From: an uncultured Lachnospiraceae bacterium
GTDB taxonomy: Bacteria > Bacillota > Clostridia > Lachnospirales > Lachnospiraceae
Assembly: GCA_910578845.1 (NCBI GenBank)
Contig: CAJTSL010000009.1
Span: forward strand, 1-64,000
Length of the DNA stretch: 64,000 nt
Direction of reading: 5' to 3'
Shown: in pieces, positions 44,514 through 53,492 of the stretch
How the letters are laid out: every line of letters begins with the position of its first letter
Numbering within the stretch: the first letter of the stretch is position 1
The notes under the pieces: generated by a model
What the model was told of the DNA's origin: nothing
The model's database searches: none
What the model saw: the letters and a program-made list of their open reading frames with translations, nothing else
Position numbers and translations under genes: made by a program

Positions 44514-46748
44514 ATGAGCGTAACAAAATTAGATATTAATAAAAGACTGAATGAAATAATTTTTACATATGGTTTGGACAGTGACTATCCCAATTACCAT
44601 AAAAGAGTGATGGCAGAGGATTATATCAGAAAACTAATGCTTAGATGCAAGATGGAAAATAAGAAAGTGTTATGTTTGGCAACTAAGAAAGAGGATATAA
44701 CATATTTTTCTTTTCTTGCTAAACATATTGGCGGCAATATTGATTTTATATTTTTGGATAAAAAAGCTTTATATGGAGAGGATTTAGATAACATTAGCCT
44801 GAAGGAGTATGATGAGGTATATGCTATATCATTGCAGTATGCCTATATTGTACATAGATGTCAGAGAAAGGGGGGGGCTATGTGCCGCTCTATTTATTTG
44901 GATATGAAGCGGCAGGGATTGATCTTTGAAAGAGAGTGTTATCGGATTTGCAATCCATTTTATGAAGACTTTATAGGCGGTGATTCTAGGAATCGATATA
45001 TTGAAGGTTTACAGATAGAGCATTTTTCACTAAAACAATACTTAGATTTTGAGTGTTCTACAGAAGAAAGGTTTTTTTATCTAAGGAATATATATTTTCT
45101 GTCGTTATGCATGAAGGATTTCTTGAATGCTTCTAAATATATTTCTCAGATTATGGAGTTAGATATTGTAGATAAACGCAAAGAGGAGTATGTAAAGTCA
45201 TGGCAGGAAATCCAGGATTTGCTGAAACAGATCAAAGAAGTTCTTAAACGCCGGAAACAGAAAGACATTATCATGAATTGGATAGATGATGTTGGTTATG
45301 AAGAAAATGGTAATATGCCTTTTTTGAATAAGTGCAGACAGAGCGGGATTAATTTTACCAATGCATTTACGGCGATGCCGTTTACGCATGAAACATATAA
45401 AACAATATTTAAGGGGACGCTTCCGCTTTCAGATTATTTTGATGAAGAAAAAATTTCAGACAGTAAACTGATTAAAGGTATTGAAAAATATGGATATCAA
45501 TTTAAGATAAACAGTGGTTATATGGATTGGTTTGAAGCTGCTTACGAGTCAGGAGTATGGTATAATCAGGGTACAAGCTGTAGTGAAATCTTATGGGGGG
45601 GACTATTGTGTCTGATGAACATGGAGGAACCGGCATTTATATTAGGGCATTTATTGCCGGAAGGTCATAATCCTCATTTTTATTCGGATATGGTTTCAAA
45701 TGATTTTGAGGGTGTGAAGAACCGAATATATGCGGCAAGGGAGCAAATGGATAAACAGTTAGAGTATTATGCGGATTTTCTTTCAGACGAATCCATCACA
45801 ATCTATATGAGCGACCATGGCTTTGATTCCACTCCTTTGGCAAAGGGGCATACAAACCTGATTGTTACAGGGAAAAACATGGCGCATAAAGACATTGAGG
45901 GGATGTTTTCCTATACCAAGTTTTCTGACATGATTTTACAATTGGTGCAAAGCGGGGAAATTCATGAAGACGAGTTGACGGATGATTATGTGCGTTTGGA
46001 ATATATGGATTTGTACAGTGGCCGGCTTATTTATGATGTGATAAGCAAAAAGCAGGAATTACGTTTATTTCCGCATCTTGGATATCAGGGAATTGTAACG
46101 AAGGAATACATTTATGTTAAGTATAGCATTGGAAAAGAGGTGCTTTTCAGAAGAGATAATATAGTTATGACGGCTGTTGATTATTTTACGCTAGAAGACG
46201 AGATTGAGGAAGAGGATTTGCTGCCTTACTTTAGGAACAAGATCATAGATACGACAAAAATTTATGAAGATAAGCGCTTTCAGTATTCCAAGTATTTACG
46301 AAAGGTTTTTCAGAATTATGAAAAAGAGCGGCCTCGAAAAATTGATATGATAAATGAACTCTTTCGTTCGTTTGAGGATCATAGCGTAGCATTAAGAATG
46401 GGCGGGTTGCACACAATTGGTATATGGAGAATGCTTACCGAAGAAAATCGTAAGAAAATCAACTGCATTATTGACAGGAACCAGGATTGTATTGCGGGTG
46501 CGTTAGGATATCCGGTTGTTACGTCTATGAATGATGTTGATTTCGATAACGTGAAAGTATGCATTCCCTCGAGTTATGTTTTTAGAAAAGAATTGTCAAA
46601 GGAAATGAAAGACTGCCCAGTTGATGCGATTGATTTATACGATTATATGAAAGAACACGGGTTAAACTTTACGGCGGAAATCTACAGGTGTGACATAGCG
46701 CCGGATGAAGTTTATGATGTAGGGTTTCCTTTTGAGGAGTTTGAGTAG
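44514..46748 (+). CDS. Alkaline-phosphatase-fold (sulfatase/phosphotransferase-like) protein with Rossmann-like modules
   Basis: 744 residues. Residues about 45-110 look Rossmann-like (KVLCLATKKED). Residues about 250-500 resemble the alkaline phosphatase superfamily: IIMNWIDDVGYE near 252 as the first metal-binding strand, AFTAMPFTHETYKTIF where the nucleophile is expected, and YMSDHGFDS near 431 with a later GHTN. The Cys/Ser-x-Pro-x-Arg signature of true sulfatases is absent; the Thr resembles LtaS and phosphoethanolamine transferases, so a phosphotransferase is as likely as a sulfatase. Residues about 620-710 form another module. A G8 (44870-44877) and a G7 (45595-45601) lie in the coding region. 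No membrane anchor is visible. Confidence 0.65.
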   Translation: MSVTKLDINKRLNEIIFTYGLDSDYPNYHKRVMAEDYIRKLMLRCKMENKKVLCLATKKEDITYFSFLAKHIGGNIDFIFLDKKALYGEDLDNISLKEYDEVYAISLQYAYIVHRCQRKGGAMCRSIYLDMKRQGLIFERECYRICNPFYEDFIGGDSRNRYIEGLQIEHFSLKQYLDFECSTEERFFYLRNIYFLSLCMKDFLNASKYISQIMELDIVDKRKEEYVKSWQEIQDLLKQIKEVLKRRKQKDIIMNWIDDVGYEENGNMPFLNKCRQSGINFTNAFTAMPFTHETYKTIFKGTLPLSDYFDEEKISDSKLIKGIEKYGYQFKINSGYMDWFEAAYESGVWYNQGTSCSEILWGGLLCLMNMEEPAFILGHLLPEGHNPHFYSDMVSNDFEGVKNRIYAAREQMDKQLEYYADFLSDESITIYMSDHGFDSTPLAKGHTNLIVTGKNMAHKDIEGMFSYTKFSDMILQLVQSGEIHEDELTDDYVRLEYMDLYSGRLIYDVISKKQELRLFPHLGYQGIVTKEYIYVKYSIGKEVLFRRDNIVMTAVDYFTLEDEIEEEDLLPYFRNKIIDTTKIYEDKRFQYSKYLRKVFQNYEKERPRKIDMINELFRSFEDHSVALRMGGLHTIGIWRMLTEENRKKINCIIDRNQDCIAGALGYPVVTSMNDVDFDNVKVCIPSSYVFRKELSKEMKDCPVDAIDLYDYMKEHGLNFTAEIYRCDIAPDEVYDVGFPFEEFE
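44870..44877 (+). repeat. G8 homopolymer tract
   Basis: Reads AAG GGG GGG GCT (Lys-Gly-Gly-Ala), about residue 120 of the alkaline-phosphatase-fold protein, ahead of its catalytic domain. Confidence 0.8.
45595..45601 (+). repeat. G7 homopolymer tract
   Basis: Reads TGG GGG GGA (Trp-Gly-Gly), about residue 361 of the same gene. Confidence 0.7.
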
Positions 46749-46849
46749 AAGCATATGGCATTTGCTATTCGTGTCTGTTGATTGGCACTAAATCATTAGA
46801 ATGAATGATACGGGAAGTTAAAGTATGGGAAAGGAGCAGAAAAATCAAA

Positions 46850-48109
46850 ATGGTAGTCAGTTGTTTCCCAACAGGGACTGTTAATTTAACATATCCAGGG
46901 CAGGGTGTTGCAGATTTATATAATGCCGGTTTTCAGAATATTATATTTGATATCAATATGTGCTGTTCCGGAAATGATTTGGAGAACTTTGGAAAACAAC
47001 GGGATGTTGTGTCAAATGGTATAAAAGTTTTGGAAAATCCGAAAAAGGTATGCCAATACTTTGAACATTTTCTTCAAAGAGTAAGAGAAAAGCAGATTTG
47101 TCTACCAGTAGCATATGCGCCATATTTTATGCGTAATACAAAACGTACTGACCTAATAGGTTGTTGGATACATATGGTGGAAGAATGTATTCATTTATGT
47201 GGAAAAAATGGCTGCCAGTATTTGATAGTGCGTCCGATTTTTACAGGAATAGAATCGGGAAAGGAATGGGAAAGAAACCGTGATTTTTATCTTTATTTAG
47301 CGGATATTGCCAAAGTGTATCATATCATGCTCCTACTAGAGAACCAATGCCGTGATATGGGAGGACATCTAGTCCGGGGCATTTGCGCAGAGGGCAGTGA
47401 GGCGGCAGAGTGGGTTGACAAGCTCAATGCAGAATGCGGCGAAGAGCGGTTTGGCTTCTGTATGGATTCCGGTATCTGTAATATATGCGGACAGAACATG
47501 TATGAAATGGCGCGTATACTGGGGAAAAGATTGAAAATGGTGATCTTGCGTGATTGTGACGGACATCGTGAAAGCGCGATGCTGCCATTTACCTGTGCTT
47601 ATCAGAGACAATCCCAGACAGATTGGCTTAGCTTAATCCGTGGGTTACGTGAAATTGGGTTCGACGGGCATCTGGCGTTGAATATGATTGATACGGCAGC
47701 AGCATTCTCACCGCTTTTAAGGCCACAGCTTTTTACGATGGCGAAATCCGTCGCCGATTACTTTAAGTGGCAGATAGAGATCGAAAGCAATTTGAGAAAG
47801 TATCCAAACAGGGTTTTATTCGGCGCCGGCAATATGTGCAGGAATTATATGAAATGTTATGGGGAGAAATATCCGCCTCTTTTTACATGCGATAATAATA
47901 AAGCATTATGGGAGACTTCGTTTTGCGGATTGGAAGTAAAGTCCCCGGAAGCATTGAGAGAACTTCCGGCTGACTGTGCAATTTTTCTTTGTAATATTTA
48001 TTATAGGGAAATTGAACAACAGTTACGTGATATGGGGATAAAGAACCCAATCATGTATTTCAATGACGAATATATGCCGTCATTTCACTTTAGAAAGAAC
48101 AAATTTTAG
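46850..48109 (+). CDS. AP-endonuclease-2-like TIM barrel with C-terminal Rossmann-like module
   Basis: 419 residues from ATG 46850 (MVVSCFPTGTVNL); an AAAGGAG lies 13 bases upstream, and the longer frame from 46805 lacks a ribosome site. Residues about 1-300 resemble sugar-phosphate isomerase/epimerase TIM barrels (LLLENQCRDMGGHL, FGFCMDSGICNICG, VILRDCDGH). From about 320: module RVLFGAGNMCRNY, FTCDNNKA, AIFLCNIYY. The neighbouring gene at 48142 is a barrel of the same family without the module. Possible sugar isomerase for the glycan. Confidence 0.72.
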   Translation: MVVSCFPTGTVNLTYPGQGVADLYNAGFQNIIFDINMCCSGNDLENFGKQRDVVSNGIKVLENPKKVCQYFEHFLQRVREKQICLPVAYAPYFMRNTKRTDLIGCWIHMVEECIHLCGKNGCQYLIVRPIFTGIESGKEWERNRDFYLYLADIAKVYHIMLLLENQCRDMGGHLVRGICAEGSEAAEWVDKLNAECGEERFGFCMDSGICNICGQNMYEMARILGKRLKMVILRDCDGHRESAMLPFTCAYQRQSQTDWLSLIRGLREIGFDGHLALNMIDTAAAFSPLLRPQLFTMAKSVADYFKWQIEIESNLRKYPNRVLFGAGNMCRNYMKCYGEKYPPLFTCDNNKALWETSFCGLEVKSPEALRELPADCAIFLCNIYYREIEQQLRDMGIKNPIMYFNDEYMPSFHFRKNKF

Positions 48110-48141
48110 AAAGAACAAATAGAATTAAGGACGGAAACAAA

Positions 48142-49077
48142 ATGAGTATTGGCGTACAGACGAAAAACGTCGTATATGATGCGAATCCCGCAGAAGGATT
48201 TGCCATGTTAAAACGGGCAGGATTTTCCTGTGCGGATTTTAGCTTGAATGCCTATCTTTTAAACACTTCTCTTTACCAGTTTGAGCGCAATGATTTTTTT
48301 AGCAGGTCGGACACGGAGCTAGAGGCATTTTTTAAGCCGCATAAGGATGCAGCGAAAGCTGCCGGGATATGGATTAACCAGATGCATATGCCGTATCCGA
48401 ATTATGTGCCGGGAGCAGGACGGGAACTCAATGATTATTTATGGCAGGTAGTGGCGCCTAAGAGCATGAGGATATGCGCTTATTTCGGATGCCGGTCTAT
48501 TGTCATGCATGGTTTCAAACTGGCCTATCATCTTGGGACGGAAGAAGCGGAGTGGGAGCAGACGGCGGCTTTTTTGGATTTTCTTGCGCCAATGGCGAAA
48601 GAGATGGGGATTACCATCTGTATTGAAAACCTGTATAACGGCATAGGAGGGCATTTGGTAGAAGGGCCATGTTGTAATGCCAGGAAAGCGGTAAGCAGGA
48701 TAGACTATTTTAACGATAAATACCGTGCAGAAGTTTTAGGCTTTTGTTTTGATACGGGGCATGCGAACCTGATCGGGCTTGATTTTGAAGCTTTCCTGAC
48801 AACATTAGATTACCGTTTGAAAACGCTACATATCCATGATAACGATGGCATACAGGATTTACACCAGATACCGTATACTTTTACAAAGACGAGAGAGAAC
48901 ACTGCGTCTACGGATTGGGAAGGGTTTATAAATGGCCTTTCGCGGATTCGCTATGATGGCGTGCTTAGCTTTGAAACTGCACCTGTCTTGACGGCATTCC
49001 CGGATGAAATGAAGGAAGAGGCGCTAAGGCTTATTGCAAAGATTGGAAAATATTTTGAAAAGGAGATAAAACAATGA
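48142..49077 (+). CDS. AP-endonuclease-2-like sugar isomerase/epimerase TIM barrel
   Basis: 311 residues. Shares with the gene at 46850 the core blocks ICIENLYNGIGGHLVEGPC, LGFCFDTGHANL, LHIHDNDG and DGVLSFE. The Glu, Asp-His and His residues of these blocks form the metal site in xylose-isomerase-like enzymes, and here they look intact, while the paralogue has FGFCMDSGI in place of FCFDTGHAN. Its last bases overlap the cysC start (ATGA), so it belongs to the sulfate-activation unit by position. Substrate unknown. Confidence 0.78.
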   Translation: MSIGVQTKNVVYDANPAEGFAMLKRAGFSCADFSLNAYLLNTSLYQFERNDFFSRSDTELEAFFKPHKDAAKAAGIWINQMHMPYPNYVPGAGRELNDYLWQVVAPKSMRICAYFGCRSIVMHGFKLAYHLGTEEAEWEQTAAFLDFLAPMAKEMGITICIENLYNGIGGHLVEGPCCNARKAVSRIDYFNDKYRAEVLGFCFDTGHANLIGLDFEAFLTTLDYRLKTLHIHDNDGIQDLHQIPYTFTKTRENTASTDWEGFINGLSRIRYDGVLSFETAPVLTAFPDEMKEEALRLIAKIGKYFEKEIKQ

Positions 49078-49592
49078 TCATATGGTTAATTGGCATTTCC
49101 GGAGCAGGTAAGACGACGCTTGGGAGAAAGCTGGAGAAATACTACAAGGATAAAGGGTTAAAGACCTATCTCTTAGACGGGGACGAGGTACGGAACTTGT
49201 TCGAGAATGACTTGGGATATACCGATGCAGACAGAGAAGCCAATATCAAGCGCATCATACTTGGAACCTATCTTCTAGATAGGAACGATATCATCGGGAT
49301 CATCTGCAACATCTCGCCGTTCCAGCATCTGCGCGATCTTGCGCGCCAAAAGATTGCCGGCTATAACGAAATATATTTGGATAAGGACATCCGGGTCAGC
49401 ATGAAGAACGACGTGAAAGGCGTTTATAAAGAAAACATGGGGAAAACAGATATCGTAGGCTTAGGGCAGCGATTCGATGAACCGGTGAATTGTGATCTTC
49501 GCATCAAAGTCGATGAGATGACGGAAGAGGAATCGTTTGAGATGATCAAAGAATATATAGCAGGAAAATATGGGGAGGGTTATCATGATTGA
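49074..49592 (+). CDS. cysC: Adenylylsulfate (APS) kinase
   Basis: 172 residues, typical CysC length. Walker A GISGAGKTT (residues 7-15), LLDGDEVRN, REANIKRI, and CNISPFQHLRD in place of the usual substrate loop. Phosphorylates APS to PAPS, the sulfonate donor of sulfotransferases. Four-base overlap with the upstream gene and eight-base overlap with sat, so translation is coupled. Its presence beside sulfotransferase-like genes rather than cysteine-synthesis genes argues for glycan sulfation (inference). Confidence 0.9.
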   Translation: MIIWLIGISGAGKTTLGRKLEKYYKDKGLKTYLLDGDEVRNLFENDLGYTDADREANIKRIILGTYLLDRNDIIGIICNISPFQHLRDLARQKIAGYNEIYLDKDIRVSMKNDVKGVYKENMGKTDIVGLGQRFDEPVNCDLRIKVDEMTEEESFEMIKEYIAGKYGEGYHD

Positions 49593-50637
49593 TTTTATAG
49601 AAATAGACGAGGAAACGTTACAGGATATTATCAACATAGAAACCGGATTATTGTATCCGTTACAAGGGTTCATGAACGAAGCGGATTTCAGGAGCGTTGT
49701 GGATACATACCGGCTGGCAAGCGGAGATGTCTTTACAATCCCGATCACGTTGGACGTGCCAGAGGATACGGGTTTGGCGCCTGGACAAACATTGCACCTG
49801 TCTTTCCATGGGAACCATGTGGCCGATATGGAAGTAGAGGATACTTATCATATGACGGATGCCGATATCGAGAAAGTATTTTGTACATTGGATGAGAAGC
49901 ACCCGGGCGTAAAGAAAGAAAAAGAACGTTCCACGCTGCGGGCCGGCGGTAAGACAGTATTGCTTGACAAGTCGCTTTTAGAGGATGCCTTAAAGCCGGA
50001 GAAGACGAAGAAGATTTTCGCGGACAAAGGATGGAAGAGCGTTGTCGGCTTTCAGACGAGGAATCCGATCCATAAGGCGCATGAACATTTGCAACGCATC
50101 GGGTTGGAAGTATGCGACGGATTATTCATCAATCCGATCATAGGATGGAAGAAAAAAGGAGATTTTACGCAGGAAGCGGTCGTTGCGGCATATGAAAGGA
50201 TGGTAGAAGAATTCTATCCGCACAATAGCGTATATATGGAGGGACTAAAGACCCAGATGCGTTATGCGGGGCCGAGGGAAGCCGTATTTCATGCCATTAT
50301 CAGGAGGAACCTTGGGTGTACGCATTTTATCATCGGCAGGGATCATGCCGGCGTGGGCGGGTTCTATGGTGCATATGATGCCCATGCGCTTGCAAGAAAG
50401 CTTGCTGAGAAATATGATCTGGGTGTGGAGCTGCTTCTTTTGCATGAGCCGTATTATTGTAAGAAATGCGGCATGGTAGTCAGTGAGAAGAACTGTAGCC
50501 ATTACAAGACCGACCGCGTGGAGATCAGCGGTACGATTATCAGGAAGTACATCAATGAAGGTGCGATACCCGACGAGATCATGTTGCGCAAAGAGATTTT
50601 TGATGCAATCTTAAAGTGTGAACAAATATTTATATAA
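49585..50637 (+). CDS. sat: Sulfate adenylyltransferase (ATP sulfurylase)
   Basis: 350 residues from ATG 49585, with GGAGGG ideally placed inside cysC; an earlier ATG (49570) lacks it. Catalytic motifs: QTRNPIHKAHEHL near 156 (QxRNPxHxxH) and IIGRDHAGVG near 250. Cysteines CKKCG and CSH near 291 suggest the zinc site seen in bacterial/archaeal Sat. Makes APS from ATP and sulfate, feeding CysC. Full length except for a shortened N-terminal region. Confidence 0.93.
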   Translation: MIDFIEIDEETLQDIINIETGLLYPLQGFMNEADFRSVVDTYRLASGDVFTIPITLDVPEDTGLAPGQTLHLSFHGNHVADMEVEDTYHMTDADIEKVFCTLDEKHPGVKKEKERSTLRAGGKTVLLDKSLLEDALKPEKTKKIFADKGWKSVVGFQTRNPIHKAHEHLQRIGLEVCDGLFINPIIGWKKKGDFTQEAVVAAYERMVEEFYPHNSVYMEGLKTQMRYAGPREAVFHAIIRRNLGCTHFIIGRDHAGVGGFYGAYDAHALARKLAEKYDLGVELLLLHEPYYCKKCGMVVSEKNCSHYKTDRVEISGTIIRKYINEGAIPDEIMLRKEIFDAILKCEQIFI

Positions 50638-50789
50638 AAGGGGATCGTTGCAAATTGTCCGAACAGCAGCGATAGTAGATATTGTCGGGAAAATGCTTAA
50701 TAAGATGCAGTCTGCAAAAGCACCTTTTGACATCGGATTTTGATGGCAGATGGTTAGGGATTGGTTATAAAGGAGCATGATGGGACAGC

Positions 50790-51047
50790 ATGAATTCGAA
50801 AGAGGCGCTTAAGAAATTAAAGGATATTATCGGGGAAGAGGCATATAAGCAGGTTCTTCAAGAAATGGCAGGTGCGACCGTATATTTCCCGTCGCAGTCT
50901 GCTAATGCGGAATGGACGGATAAAGAGCAGAGGAATATCAGCTTACGGGAAGACTTTTACAGTGGGAAATATGAAGTAAGTGATCTGGCGAGAAAATACG
51001 ATCTAAGCATCTCGCGTGTATATAAGATTATCCAGGGCAGGGCATGA
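50790..51047 (+). CDS. Mor transcription activator family HTH protein
   Basis: 85 residues. C-terminal helix-turn-helix (SLREDFYSGKYEVSDLARKY then LSISRVYKIIQ), as in the Mor/C family of short activators. ATG 50790; AAAGGAG lies about 15 bases upstream. Placed between sat and the antiporter, it may regulate the sulfate-activation genes or the operon after it. The 152-base gap before it shows no further gene. Confidence 0.75.
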   Translation: MNSKEALKKLKDIIGEEAYKQVLQEMAGATVYFPSQSANAEWTDKEQRNISLREDFYSGKYEVSDLARKYDLSISRVYKIIQGRA

Positions 51048-51122
51048 TGCGCTTTTCTTGAAGAAAATACACTAAGCTAATGTCAGCTTCTTCTCCAGAT
51101 GAAGGCCATGGCTTCATAATGT

Positions 51123-51141
51123 CCGTTTTCTAAGAAAACGG
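51123..51141 (+). terminator. Rho-independent terminator
   Basis: CCGTTTTC (51123-51130) pairs with GAAAACGG (51134-51141) across a three-base loop, then an A/T-rich CTAAAAATTTATTTT. It closes the unit ending with the HTH gene. A nearby imperfect palindrome lies at about 51100-51118. Confidence 0.6.
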
Positions 51142-51258
51142 CTAAAAATTTATTTTATCCTTTTTCTTGGATACTAGCCAAACAGGCATCGAAGCCGTTG
51201 ATTTTACGAATGGAAGATCCGATACAGTTTCTGACAAATACAGAAAGAGGTGTTGGAT

Positions 51259-52536
51259 ATGAAATTAGCTACTTTGGCGGACAATGAAATCATGATGACA
51301 TTGACTGCATTGGCGTGCCTGCTTGCCGGCGCATTCCTGATGGGAAGGTTGTTTGAGAAAATACAGGCGCCGAAAGTCGTGGGAGAGATTATCGGCGGCA
51401 TGCTTTTCGGAGGGACGTTTCTGGGGGCGGTGGTGCCAGATTTGATGGCAGGCATTTTTAACAGCTACAGTGAAGAAGGAAAGGTACTGAATATTTTCTA
51501 TCAGCTAGGCCTTTCTTTTCTGATGTTTTCTTCCGGATATAATACGAAAATAGATCTACAGAAGAAAAACTCCAGAATATTCTTATCTTTATTTATTGGT
51601 TCGACGATCATCCCCATGATAGCGGGACTGCCGTTCGTGCGAGGATTTGAGCAGTATTTTATCGGGGAGGCGGACAGTCCTGCGGCTTTTTTGCTTGTGT
51701 TTATTATAGGCATTGCGATTACTTCCATACCGGTCATATCGAAGATATTCTTTGATATGGGCATCATCAATACGCGGTTTGCCAATGTGGTATTAACGGC
51801 ATCCACGTTACAGGATTTATGTCTTTGGATTTTGTTAAATACGGCGATTGATATTGCACTTTCAGAAGAGTTAAATATTGGGAATATGTGTATTGTGATC
51901 TTCTTAACGCTTGCGTTGTTCCTAGTCGTTCATTTTATTGGCAGGAAGTTAGAGAATATCAATATACGGATTGAGAATTCTTCTTTCATGCAGGTGTGCT
52001 TCATCAGCCTTTTCGTGATTGTAGCGGCGCTTAGCTATTTGAAGATCAATATCATGTATTCCGCGTTCCTGACAGGCTATATTATCAGAAGCGTGACCAA
52101 TAAAGATAAAAACGCGGAAGAAAAGGTAAAATGTATTACAGATTTTTCATTTTCATTTTTTGTTCCCGTATACTTCGCATTGGTTGGCATACAGTTAAAT
52201 CTGTTACATAATTTTTCATTGTTGCGTTTCCTGCTCTTCTTTGCGCTTGCTTTTGCACTGGAATGGATCGGGACTGTTGTCTTGCTCTTAGCAGCGACGA
52301 AACTGAAACGGAAAGTAGTCTGGAATTTTGGCATTACAATGAACGCAAGAGGAGGCCCGGGCATTGTGCTCGCGACAGTGGCTTATAATTATGGCATTAT
52401 CAATGTGGAATTTTTCACAGTGCTTATTTTAACAACTATGCTCTCGTCCCTGATCGCCGGATATTGGCTCAGAGGACAGCAGAAGAAAGATGAAACGATA
52501 TTTGAAGACTTAATAGAAGGAGAAAGCAGACAATGA
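51259..52536 (+). CDS. CPA2-type cation:proton antiporter
   Basis: 425 residues from ATG 51259 (AGAGG eight bases upstream; GTG 51250 is the alternative). Ten or more hydrophobic segments and the CPA2 motif RLFEKIQAPKVVGEI. Integral membrane exchanger, Na+ or K+ against H+. Four-base overlap with the pyruvate-kinase-like gene (ATGA). A role in sulfate or precursor supply is speculative. Confidence 0.88.
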   Translation: MKLATLADNEIMMTLTALACLLAGAFLMGRLFEKIQAPKVVGEIIGGMLFGGTFLGAVVPDLMAGIFNSYSEEGKVLNIFYQLGLSFLMFSSGYNTKIDLQKKNSRIFLSLFIGSTIIPMIAGLPFVRGFEQYFIGEADSPAAFLLVFIIGIAITSIPVISKIFFDMGIINTRFANVVLTASTLQDLCLWILLNTAIDIALSEELNIGNMCIVIFLTLALFLVVHFIGRKLENINIRIENSSFMQVCFISLFVIVAALSYLKINIMYSAFLTGYIIRSVTNKDKNAEEKVKCITDFSFSFFVPVYFALVGIQLNLLHNFSLLRFLLFFALAFALEWIGTVVLLLAATKLKRKVVWNFGITMNARGGPGIVLATVAYNYGIINVEFFTVLILTTMLSSLIAGYWLRGQQKKDETIFEDLIEGESRQ

Positions 52537-53492
52537 AAAAGTTTATTTTGACAGTAGGACCTGCACTTTTACACGAAGTACCTGTGACAGAGATTCATAG
52601 CGATAACAATATCTATCGTATCAATGGCGCACATGGTTCCATTCCAGATATTGAAGCATATATTGAAGAAATCCGCTTACAGGCACCGGGAGCGGCAATC
52701 CTGATGGATTTGCCGGGGAATAAAGTAAGAACCAAGGATCTTCCCGGGAACGGGATTGAATTAGTAAAGGGCGAAAAGTTCACCATTCCCAATGAGTGCT
52801 TTAATTACCCTGAATTTTACAGTCATCTGAAAGCTGGCATGACTGCATGGGCAAACGATAGTGTATTTGAATTTGAGGTGCTGGAAGTAGACAGTGAGAA
52901 AATTACGTTCTTGTCTAAGTCGGATGGGATACTGATTAATGGCAAAGGCGTACACGTAAGAGGAATGCATAAAGATATCCCATTTCTTTTCGAAAAAGAT
53001 AAGCAGTTAATACAGCTAGCCAATAAGTACCATCTGGAATATGTCGGCCTCTCTTTCGTTCGGTCTGCGGAAAATATTAAGGAGGCGAAAGCGCTTCTTG
53101 CAGAGAACATTAAAGTGATCTCTAAGATTGAGACGTTAGATGCGGTCAATGATATTAACAACATCTTGCCTTTGGTCGAATATATCCTGGTAGACCGGGG
53201 GGATTTATCTACCGATATTGGGATTATCAATATCCCAAGGTATCAGAAATATATCATTGAAAAGGCACAGTATTATGATGTACGGGTATTCTTGGCGACA
53301 CAGGTGCTGAAGAATATGGAGTCGAAGCCGATACCGACAATAGGAGAGATAGAGGCTTTGTATGAAATTTATAAATCCGGTGTCTATGGCGTGCAGATGT
53401 CGGAAGAGACTGCCGTAGGGAAGTATGTGAAGGAAACGGTTAAAGTCTTGAATGATATGTTCCAGGCGGTGAAAGAGGAGACGATATTATAA
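52533..53492 (+). CDS. Pyruvate-kinase-like enzyme lacking the C-terminal domain
   Basis: 319 residues; normal pyruvate kinase is about 470. A and B domains are present: LTVGPAL and RINGAHG near residue 29 (for RLNFSHG), KGVHVRG, catalytic lysine in ISKIETL near 197, Mg-binding Glu and Asp (VDRGDLS near 219), TQVLKNM and EETAVGKYV. The allosteric C-terminal domain is missing. Catalytic groups look intact, so it may act on a related phosphoenol-type substrate rather than in glycolysis. Operon with the antiporter. Confidence 0.8.
   Translation: MKKFILTVGPALLHEVPVTEIHSDNNIYRINGAHGSIPDIEAYIEEIRLQAPGAAILMDLPGNKVRTKDLPGNGIELVKGEKFTIPNECFNYPEFYSHLKAGMTAWANDSVFEFEVLEVDSEKITFLSKSDGILINGKGVHVRGMHKDIPFLFEKDKQLIQLANKYHLEYVGLSFVRSAENIKEAKALLAENIKVISKIETLDAVNDINNILPLVEYILVDRGDLSTDIGIINIPRYQKYIIEKAQYYDVRVFLATQVLKNMESKPIPTIGEIEALYEIYKSGVYGVQMSEETAVGKYVKETVKVLNDMFQAVKEETIL

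Noticed and set aside
49861..49868. GCCGATAT as a second sigma-D site (also 61948-61955)
   Set aside because: Inside coding sequence and no TAAA-like box 15 bases upstream.
50700..50775. TTGACA before the HTH gene as a promoter
   Set aside because: No acceptable -10 box at 16-18 bases; too weak to annotate.
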